From assembly GCA_014728425.1 (NCBI GenBank), contig WJLO01000014.1:1-5271 (forward strand): a DNA stretch of 5,271 nt, read 5' to 3'. This stretch comes from Minisyncoccota bacterium. GTDB lineage: Bacteria > Patescibacteriota > Microgenomatia > UBA1400 > PJMF01. The notes beneath the pieces are model-generated. The model was given only the letters and a program-made list of their open reading frames with translations. It made no database searches and was not told where the DNA came from. Position numbers and translations under genes: made by a program. Numbering within the stretch: the stretch's first letter is position 1; each line of letters begins with the position of its first letter. Of this stretch, positions 1-5,271 are shown one piece after another.

Positions 1-1085
1 CAAAAACCACCCCCCCCAAATCATCAATCTTAGACAACCTGAAGGAGATCAAAAAACTAGATCGCTCAAATACTTTGGGCTCAATTGAAGCCCTAGCAGA
101 CCAGGTCAAACATGCTTGGGAGGAAGCCCAACAAGTTAAGTTTCAACCCCAAACAGAACTAAAAAACGTGGTGGTAGCTGGAATGGGCGGCTCAGCTTTG
201 GGGCCAGATGTGGTTAAACATCTTTTTAAAACCGAGTTAAAACTTCCGTTTGAAGTGATTAATAGTTATAGTTTACCTGGCTATGTTAATGAGCACTCTT
301 TGGTTATCCTTGCCAGCTACTCTGGTACTACTGAAGAAGTATTAAGCGCTGCTCAACAAGTCATTAGTAAAAAAGCTCAAGTGATGGTTATCTGCGCTGG
401 AGGTAAGTTAGCTGAACTAGCTGACAAACATCACTGGCCAAAATACTTAATCAATCCCAAGCATAATCCTTCCAACCAGCCTAGGATGGCTATTGGCTAT
501 GCCATTTTTGGCCTGATTAGTTTGCTTAGCAAAGCTCAAGTAATTAACTTAACTAATCAACAAGTTGAGGAAGTGGTCCAAACTATTATTCAACAAAATG
601 AACGCTGCCAAGTGCAAATCAAAACCGAGCAAAATCCAGCCAAAACCATGGCTTTTGCTTGTCTCAACCGCCGACCAATCCTAGTAGCAGCCGAGTTTTT
701 AACTGGTGCAGCACATACTGCCACAAACCAGTTTAATGAAAATGCCAAGATCTTTGCAGACTACAAAATCATCCCCGAAATTAATCACCATTTAATGGAA
801 GGCTTAAAGTTTCCTAACACCAATGAACAAAGTCATTATTGGTTATTTTTAAACTCTCAACTTTATCATCCTAGAAACCAAAAGCGCTTCAAGTTAACTC
901 AACAAGTGGTAGAGCAAAACCAGATTGAAACTTTGGCCATTAGCCTTACTGCTGAAAGCAAGCTCACTCAAGTTTTTGAAACCATTACTTTGTTTGCTTA
1001 TACTAATTTTTATCTGGCCATGCTTGAAGACATTGACCCTGCTCCAATTCCTTTTGTGAATTGGTTCAAAAAAAAGCTGAAATAA
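1..1085 (+). CDS. Bifunctional phosphoglucose/phosphomannose isomerase (SIS family), 5'-partial
   Basis: This cytosolic enzyme would interconvert fructose-6-phosphate with glucose-6-phosphate or mannose-6-phosphate. The reading frame starts at base 3 and is open from the window edge to TAA at 1083-1085, giving 360 visible residues. A first SIS domain shows GMGGS (visible residues 60-64) and the phosphate-binding SYSGTTEE (105-112). The second half has QPR (Arg161), NENAK with the presumed catalytic Glu246 (codon 738-740), and PEINHH with the presumed catalytic His262 (codon 786-788). A Lys-rich end (FKKKLK, 355-360) lies where the archaeal enzymes carry a catalytic lysine. TTG at 75 could be called as the start, but the preceding codons read ILDNLKEIKKLDRSN, which resembles the family N-terminus, so the true start is further upstream, probably outside the window. 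The gene lies 48 bases before eno on the same strand. Family assignment is firm; sugar preference cannot be read from the sequence. Confidence 0.88.
   Translation, partial: KTTPPKSSILDNLKEIKKLDRSNTLGSIEALADQVKHAWEEAQQVKFQPQTELKNVVVAGMGGSALGPDVVKHLFKTELKLPFEVINSYSLPGYVNEHSLVILASYSGTTEEVLSAAQQVISKKAQVMVICAGGKLAELADKHHWPKYLINPKHNPSNQPRMAIGYAIFGLISLLSKAQVINLTNQQVEEVVQTIIQQNERCQVQIKTEQNPAKTMAFACLNRRPILVAAEFLTGAAHTATNQFNENAKIFADYKIIPEINHHLMEGLKFPNTNEQSHYWLFLNSQLYHPRNQKRFKLTQQVVEQNQIETLAISLTAESKLTQVFETITLFAYTNFYLAMLEDIDPAPIPFVNWFKKKLK
10..17 (+). repeat. C8 homopolymer inside the isomerase reading frame
   Basis: Eight consecutive C bases encode part of a short Thr/Pro stretch (TTPP) just before the conserved isomerase N-terminus. 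Long homopolymers are prone to polymerase slippage and to sequencing error, so the frame upstream of base 18 is less certain than the rest. The frame downstream is secure from its conserved protein motifs. Confidence 0.5.
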
Positions 1086-1098
1086 CCAACCTCTCTAC

Positions 1099-1127
1099 TT
1101 GCCATTACTGAATAAAACCGCTAAATT
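1099..1127 (+). promoter_or_regulatory. Possible sigma70-type promoter for eno, giving a leaderless or near-leaderless mRNA
   Basis: TTGCCA (1099-1104) matches the -35 consensus at five of six positions. After a 17-base spacer, TAAATT (1122-1127) matches the -10 consensus at four of six. Transcription would start close to the eno ATG at 1134, leaving almost no leader, which agrees with the lack of a Shine-Dalgarno sequence there. In AT-rich DNA such matches occur by chance, and eno may instead be read through from the isomerase gene. Confidence 0.3.
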
Positions 1128-1133
1128 AATACT

Positions 1134-2603
1134 ATGCCTACTATTGCTGCTGTCCAAGCTCGTGAGATTCTTGATGCTCGCGGTATTCCTACTCTCGAAA
1201 CCACTCTATGGTTAGACAACGGTCATTCAGTAGTTACTAGTGTGCCTGGCGGCACCTCAATTGGTAAATATGAAGCCAAAGAGTTGCGCGATCAAGACCC
1301 TAATCGCTTACTAGGCAAAGGAACGCTTCAAGCTGTAGCTAACGTTAATCAAACCATTGCTCCCCAACTTAAAGGCAAAGATCCTACCCACCAGACTGAA
1401 TTAGATCAACTCATGGTTGATTTAGATGGAACACCCAACAAAGCCAAACTTGGTGCTAATGCAATTTTATCTGTATCTCAGGCAATTTTAAAAGCTGGGG
1501 CTCTTAGTGCTGGCCTGCCTCTTTATCAATATTTACAACAAAAATACCAGCTTACTAACAGCCTAGTAATTCCTACTTGTATTTATGGCATTATTAATGG
1601 CGGTGAACACGGTGCAGACAACCTTGATCTTCAAGAATTTCAAATTATTCCTGCTAGTAATTTAGATTTTCCCACTTCTTTAACCATGGCAGCCACCTTA
1701 CAACACCAATTAGAAGAAGTCTTGATTAGCAAGGGAGCAATTCATTCTTTTGGGCTACTAGGAGGCTTTACTCCAAATCTTTATAACAACACTGACGTTT
1801 TTGAAATCTTGGTAGAAACCATCAAAACTACTGCTTACACTTTTGCTCAAGATGTTTTTTTTGGTGTTGATGCAGCTGCTAGTGAGTTTGCTGAAAATGG
1901 CAAATATGAACTCAAAGACAAATCTCAACCATATAGCGCTCAAGAGCTTTTGGAATATTACCAAAACATGCGTAACACCTATAAACTCATTTATCTAGAA
2001 GATCCTTTTAAAGAAGATGATCAAGAAAGCTGGCAAACAATTACTAATGAACTAGGACAAACCACCAAAATTGTAGGCGATAGCTTGCTAGCCACCAACA
2101 AAGAAAAAACTTTACAAGCAATTAAAAACAACACTTGCAACAGTATCTTAATTAAGCCTAATCAAACCGGCACCATTAGTGAAGCAGTAGAGGTGGTTAA
2201 AATTGCTAAAGATGCTGGTTGGACTGTAGTAATTTCTCATCGCAGTGGAGAAACTACTGATAGTTTGATTGCAGACTTTGCAGTGGGGGTAGGTGCTGAA
2301 ATGGCTAAGTTTGGACCGGTAAGTAGAGGAGAGCGGGTGATAAAATACAATCGCTTAGCACAGATTCATCAAGAAATAACTAATAACACCAGCAGCACTC
2401 CTTCAAGCTCGCTAGCTAATGCTAGTAATACTGCTTCAACAGCTGCAGCAACTAGTAATCAAGCTGCTAACCATTCTCAATCTAACAATAACAACAATAC
2501 TCAACCATCCACTAATCAACAATCAGGTTCTAACAATCAGCCAACAGCCAATCCACAGTCAGCAACAGCTCGTAATCAACCTGCAACTGCTGTTAATCAA
2601 TAA
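1134..2603 (+). CDS. eno: Enolase (phosphopyruvate hydratase) lacking the GDEGG catalytic Glu, with a Q/N/S/T-rich C-terminal tail
   Basis: By family, this cytosolic enzyme dehydrates 2-phosphoglycerate to phosphoenolpyruvate. Residues 1-416 align along the whole enolase fold. I see the mobile loop PGGTSIG (38-44, keeping metal-ligand Ser42), GGEH (His159), LQEF (Glu168), metal ligands Asp246, Glu289 and Asp316, general base Lys341, SHRSGET (His369, Arg370, Ser371) and Lys392. The near-invariant GDEGG loop is GLLGG (207-211), so the catalytic Glu (E. coli Glu209, yeast Glu211) and the preceding Asp are both Leu. DSRGNPT is also altered to DARGIPT. Residues 417-489 are an added tail of N, Q, S, T, A and P with no Asp, Glu, Lys or aromatic residue and a run of five Asn (451-455). 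The ATG at 1134 suits the family N-terminus and has no Shine-Dalgarno sequence. The protein is enolase by homology, but activity is doubtful: it may be an impaired or altered-function paralogue, or a lineage variant. Confidence 0.9.
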   Translation: MPTIAAVQAREILDARGIPTLETTLWLDNGHSVVTSVPGGTSIGKYEAKELRDQDPNRLLGKGTLQAVANVNQTIAPQLKGKDPTHQTELDQLMVDLDGTPNKAKLGANAILSVSQAILKAGALSAGLPLYQYLQQKYQLTNSLVIPTCIYGIINGGEHGADNLDLQEFQIIPASNLDFPTSLTMAATLQHQLEEVLISKGAIHSFGLLGGFTPNLYNNTDVFEILVETIKTTAYTFAQDVFFGVDAAASEFAENGKYELKDKSQPYSAQELLEYYQNMRNTYKLIYLEDPFKEDDQESWQTITNELGQTTKIVGDSLLATNKEKTLQAIKNNTCNSILIKPNQTGTISEAVEVVKIAKDAGWTVVISHRSGETTDSLIADFAVGVGAEMAKFGPVSRGERVIKYNRLAQIHQEITNNTSSTPSSSLANASNTASTAAATSNQAANHSQSNNNNNTQPSTNQQSGSNNQPTANPQSATARNQPATAVNQ

Positions 2604-3166
2604 GCTAAAAAACAACAAAATTTTTTATGAATCAAGATCAATCAACCAACCAGCCACCGCCAGATCAATCAAAGCCAGCTCAAACTAACGATCCAACACC
2701 AGGATCATCAGCTTCACAAACTAGTACAACTGATCAAGACCCAGCCAAAAAACTACCTCAGCAACAACCTAATCAAACCAATCAATCAGCCGATCAAAAC
2801 CAGTCATCAATTACTAACTCTAAAGCTGCCATCAGCACAAAATCACCACCTAACCCTAGTTCACAGACTACTCCTAGTACAACTCAACCAACAGCTGCTA
2901 ATCAGCAATCAACAACCACTGACCAGCAGCCTCACAAAGCTACAGATCAACAATCAGCCTCCAACAACCAACCTTTAGCATCTAATAATCAAGCTGCCTC
3001 AACTCAAGCTCAGCAATCTGCTACTGACAACCAAACATCAGTCAGTCAAGCCCAGTCATTAACCAACCAATCAGAATCACTAACCCCTACACCAGCACCA
3101 ACTAGCAAGCCAATCTCTCCTCCCACCCAAGCTCACCTGCAGCCAATTATCACTGGTCAAGCCTTT
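2382..3166 (+). repeat. Low-complexity, G-poor A/C-rich block spanning the eno/gpmI junction
   Basis: The DNA from enolase codon 417 to about GpmI codon 180 is built from recurring short words such as caatca, aatcaa and caacaa, and is poor in G. It encodes the Q/N/S/T/P/A-rich tail of enolase and the similar leader of GpmI. It is not a perfect tandem array: words recur in varied order with many synonymous changes, consistent with an old expansion that kept its amino acid composition. The clearest shared unit is ten codons at 2514-2543 (enolase) and 2945-2974 (GpmI), with 8 of 10 residues and 23 of 30 bases identical. The block edges are approximate. Confidence 0.75.
2604..2626 (+). promoter_or_regulatory. 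Short A/T-rich initiation region of gpmI without a Shine-Dalgarno sequence
   Basis: The 23 bases between the eno stop and the gpmI ATG are almost entirely A and T, end in a run of six T, and contain no purine-rich GGAG-like element. An in-frame TAA at 2606-2608 closes the gpmI frame upstream, so ATG 2627 is the first possible ATG. Initiation probably relies on an unstructured A/T-rich leader or on coupling to the end of eno translation; this is inference. Confidence 0.45.
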
Positions 3167-4813
3167 ACTGACACCTTTCCTAAACAACCTTACAAAGGCC
3201 CTAAGCCAGTGATCTTGCTCATTCTTGATGGCTGGGGCATTGGTCCTAACAATGCTGGTAATGCTATTGCCCAAGCCAAAACCCCAAATATGGATCAATA
3301 CTGGATCTCCTTTCCCCACACTCAACTAGCTGCTAGTGGAGAGGCAGTAGGCCTACCTAAAGGCTCTGATGGCAATAGTGAAACCGGCCATCTCAATATT
3401 GGTGCTGGCACTATTGTTTATCAAGATCTACCAAGAATTAACACTGCTATTGCTGATGGTTCTTTTAACCAAAACAAGGCTTTTCATCATGCCTTTAATC
3501 ACGTGCGCCAACACAACTCAACTTTACATTTAATGGGCTTGATTGGCTCTGGTGGAGTACACTCCAACATTGAACATCTTTATGCCTTGCTTCACCTTTG
3601 TAAAAGTGAAAACATTGCTAATGTTTATGTACATGGCTTTACTGATGGTCGTGATTCACCACCAAACTCAGGCATTAACTATGTGCAGCAAATCATGACT
3701 AAACTACAAGAATTAGAAATCGGCCATTTAGCTACCTTAATGGGGAGATACTATGCTATGGATCGAGACAAACGCTGGGAACGAATTGAAAAAGCCTATC
3801 ATGCCCTCACCATTGGGTCTGGAGCTTGCACTAAAGATCCAGTAGCTGCTCTTCAAGCTCAATATGACAAAAAAATCACTGATGAGTTTATCGAACCAAT
3901 CAATGTTTGTAATGGTGATGGCAGTGTCAGAGTTATTCAAGACAATGATGCAGTAATCTTTTTCAACTATCGAATTGACCGACCTCGTGAACTCACTCGA
4001 GCCTTTGTGATGCCTGATTTTGAACAAGGTGTTAAACAAGAAACCTTTGATCCTTATACAGAGAAATATGAAAAAACCAACATTCAAAAAAAAGCTAGTG
4101 GCGCAACCTTTCAGCGTCAAAAAATCTTACACAATATTTACTTTGTAACCATGACTTGCTATGAAGAGATCCTGCCTGTAGATGTAGCCTTTGCTCCCCA
4201 GGGAGGCAAAGACTCACTTTGTAAAATCATGACCCAACATGGTCTTTCTCAACTACGGATTACTGAAACAGAAAAAGAGCGCTTTGTAACTTATTATATG
4301 AATGGCCAACAAGAAGAGCTTTATCCTGGAGAAGACCGGGTAATTATTCCTTCCAAAGGCGTAAAATCTTATGACCAAGCCCCAGAAATGAGTGCTTATG
4401 AGATCGGCCAAGAAATGATTAATCGTATCAATCAAAATAAATATGACTTTATCTTAGCTAATATCTGTAATGGCGATATGGTGGGCCATACTGGCAATCT
4501 TAAAGCAGGCATTAAAGCTTGTGAAGTTGTTGATGAAGTAGTAGGTCAAATTGTCAACACAGTGTTGCCAACAGGAGGAGCAGTAGTAATTACTGCTGAT
4601 CATGGTAATGTGGAAGAAATGATTAATAACGAAACCGGCCAAGTAGACACCGAACACTCTATTTATCCAGTGCCGCTAATTATTGCTGCCCAACAATATC
4701 AAGGTAAAGCTACTATGTTGCCCACTGGCATTTTAGCAGATGTCGCTCCTACTGTACTTAAATTAATGAACATTAGCAAACCACACAGTATGACCGGACG
4801 GGCTTTGCTTTAA
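2627..4813 (+). CDS. gpmI: 2,3-bisphosphoglycerate-independent phosphoglycerate mutase with a ~190-residue disordered N-terminal extension
   Basis: This cytosolic alkaline-phosphatase-superfamily enzyme interconverts 3- and 2-phosphoglycerate through a phosphoserine intermediate, using two metal ions (usually Mn2+). The core starts near residue 193 and runs to 728, normal for the family or slightly long. Conserved residues are Asp201 (ILDG), nucleophile Ser251 (GNSETGHLNIG), His312, Arg342-Asp343 (DGRD), Arg374 and Arg380 (GRYYAMDRDKRW), Arg449 and Arg452, Lys550, Asp617 and His621 (DMVGH), Asp658-His659 (TADHGN) and His677. The phosphatase domain is split by the transferase domain (about 266-510), as in the family. 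Residues 1 to about 190 are extra: rich in Q, N, S, T, P and A, with no aromatic, Arg or Cys before residue 180. No ATG, GTG or TTG occurs in frame between codon 1 and the first core strand, so the extension should be translated. The gene is 23 bases after eno, whose product takes the next step. Confidence 0.95.
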   Translation: MNQDQSTNQPPPDQSKPAQTNDPTPGSSASQTSTTDQDPAKKLPQQQPNQTNQSADQNQSSITNSKAAISTKSPPNPSSQTTPSTTQPTAANQQSTTTDQQPHKATDQQSASNNQPLASNNQAASTQAQQSATDNQTSVSQAQSLTNQSESLTPTPAPTSKPISPPTQAHLQPIITGQAFTDTFPKQPYKGPKPVILLILDGWGIGPNNAGNAIAQAKTPNMDQYWISFPHTQLAASGEAVGLPKGSDGNSETGHLNIGAGTIVYQDLPRINTAIADGSFNQNKAFHHAFNHVRQHNSTLHLMGLIGSGGVHSNIEHLYALLHLCKSENIANVYVHGFTDGRDSPPNSGINYVQQIMTKLQELEIGHLATLMGRYYAMDRDKRWERIEKAYHALTIGSGACTKDPVAALQAQYDKKITDEFIEPINVCNGDGSVRVIQDNDAVIFFNYRIDRPRELTRAFVMPDFEQGVKQETFDPYTEKYEKTNIQKKASGATFQRQKILHNIYFVTMTCYEEILPVDVAFAPQGGKDSLCKIMTQHGLSQLRITETEKERFVTYYMNGQQEELYPGEDRVIIPSKGVKSYDQAPEMSAYEIGQEMINRINQNKYDFILANICNGDMVGHTGNLKAGIKACEVVDEVVGQIVNTVLPTGGAVVITADHGNVEEMINNETGQVDTEHSIYPVPLIIAAQQYQGKATMLPTGILADVAPTVLKLMNISKPHSMTGRALL

Positions 4814-4824
4814 AATCCTAACCA

Positions 4825-4839
4825 ACTAATTTATTTAGT
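4825..4839. terminator. Weak AT-rich hairpin between convergent genes, possible bidirectional terminator
   Basis: In the 28-base gap between the gpmI stop and the convergent DedA gene, ACTAA (4825-4829) can pair with TTAGT (4835-4839) around a five-base loop. The stem is short and AT-rich and has no immediate T run. T-rich stretches at 4852-4882 follow on the + strand, but these also encode the Lys-rich end of the DedA protein. The call rests mainly on position. Confidence 0.18.
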
Positions 4840-4841
4840 GT

Positions 4842-5271
4842 TTACTGTGACTTTTTGAGCTTTTTTACTTTTTTACTTTTTAAGTATTCCCAAATCATTG
4901 GCACTACCGAAAGGGCAATGATAGCGAAGATTACTAAAGTAAAGTTGTGTTGAACAGCTGGGATGGTGCCAAAAAAGTAGCCAGCTAAAGTAAACAAACA
5001 GATCCATAAAATCCCGCCAACAACATTGTAAAGTAAAAACTGTTCATAATGCATCTTGCCCACTCCGGCTACAAAAGGTGCAAAAGTACGAACAATCGGC
5101 ACAAAACGTGCCAACACAATTGTTTTACCACCATGTTTTTTATAAAAAGCTTGGGTTTTGTCAATATGTTCTTGATTAACAAAAGGCACTTTGGGGTTAT
5201 CTACGATTTTCTGACCAAAAAACCGACCAATCCAATAATTAACTGTATCTCCTAAAATTGCTGCCGCAATC
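4842..5271 (-). CDS. DedA-family (SNARE-associated/VTT domain) inner membrane protein, 5'-partial
   Basis: DedA proteins are multi-pass membrane proteins linked to membrane homeostasis and lipid-carrier transport across the membrane; the substrate here cannot be predicted. The frame is open from the window edge (first full codon 5268-5270) to TAA at 4842-4844, giving 142 residues, roughly the C-terminal two thirds of a usual protein of about 200. Visible features are GDTVNYWIGRFFG (residues 7-19), then the hallmark RFVPIVRTFAPFVAG (55-69) with conserved Arg55 and Arg61. Hydrophobic spans at about 79-103 and 110-127 follow, with a Lys-rich, probably cytoplasmic, tail (131-142). A GTG at 5187-5189 could be taken as the start but falls inside the domain, so the gene continues beyond the window. 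It converges on gpmI with a 28-base gap, is transcribed separately from the glycolytic genes, and nothing links it to them functionally. Confidence 0.88.
   Translation of the reverse strand, partial: IAAAILGDTVNYWIGRFFGQKIVDNPKVPFVNQEHIDKTQAFYKKHGGKTIVLARFVPIVRTFAPFVAGVGKMHYEQFLLYNVVGGILWICLFTLAGYFFGTIPAVQHNFTLVIFAIIALSVVPMIWEYLKSKKVKKLKKSQ

Noticed and set aside
2595..2629. Programmed frameshift or broken Eno-GpmI fusion
   Set aside because: A ribosome slipping from the eno frame directly into the gpmI frame meets TAA at 2606, and the third frame ends at 2688, so no single shift joins the proteins. Each gene also has its own start and stop.
2419..2688. An 89-codon open frame in a second + frame crossing the eno stop into gpmI
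   Set aside because: It is a shadow of the low-complexity block: the A/C-rich words lack stop-forming combinations in several frames. The product is a featureless L/I/Q/N string, and it ends without reaching the GpmI frame.
2382..3166. CRISPR array or regular tandem minisatellite
   Set aside because: There are no evenly spaced identical repeats or unique spacers. The repeats are short, degenerate and in coding register.
4194..4206. Small GC inverted repeat (CTCCC/GGGAG) inside gpmI
   Set aside because: It has a near-zero loop, lies within conserved coding sequence and has no T run, so there is no sign of a terminator or operator.
1758..4657. Open frames on the - strand within eno and gpmI (1758-1964, 3080-3325, 3737-4120, 4253-4435, 4454-4657)
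   Set aside because: They lie opposite strongly conserved coding sequence, have no recognisable domains, and are explained as antisense shadows.
5049..5255. 68-codon open frame on the + strand opposite the DedA gene
   Set aside because: It is antisense to clear DedA-family coding sequence and has no recognisable features.

Overview
The window carries four protein genes and no RNA genes, insertion sequences or CRISPR arrays that I can recognise. Three genes on the + strand form a tightly packed sugar-phosphate/glycolysis cluster: a bifunctional phosphoglucose/phosphomannose isomerase (5' end outside the window), enolase (eno), and 2,3-bisphosphoglycerate-independent phosphoglycerate mutase (gpmI). 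A DedA-family membrane protein gene converges on them from the right on the - strand; its 5' end is also outside the window.

The DNA is AT-rich, spacing is short (48, 23 and 28 bases between genes), start codons lack clear Shine-Dalgarno sequences, and the three stops seen are TAA. With the style of the proteins (SIS-type PGI/PMI, GpmI, Q/N/S/T-rich disordered extensions) this suggests a small-genome bacterium, most likely of the Patescibacteria/CPR group. That placement is an inference from style, not a demonstrated affiliation. No in-frame TGA occurs in the four genes, so nothing suggests an alternative code.

Layout: 1-1085 isomerase (fructose-6-P with glucose-6-P or mannose-6-P); 1086-1133 short gap with a possible promoter; 1134-2603 enolase; 2604-2626 A/T-rich gap; 2627-4813 GpmI; 4814-4841 convergent gap; 4842-5271 DedA protein. 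GpmI and enolase catalyse consecutive steps (3-phosphoglycerate to 2-phosphoglycerate to phosphoenolpyruvate).

Two things stand out. First, enolase carries a C-terminal and GpmI an N-terminal low-complexity extension (about 73 and 190 residues), facing each other across the gene junction and forming one roughly 785-base compositionally biased block. Second, the enolase has Leu-Leu where the family has Asp-Glu in the GDEGG loop, so a catalytic glutamate (Glu209 in E. coli, Glu211 in yeast) is missing, while the other catalytic and metal-binding residues I could align are kept.
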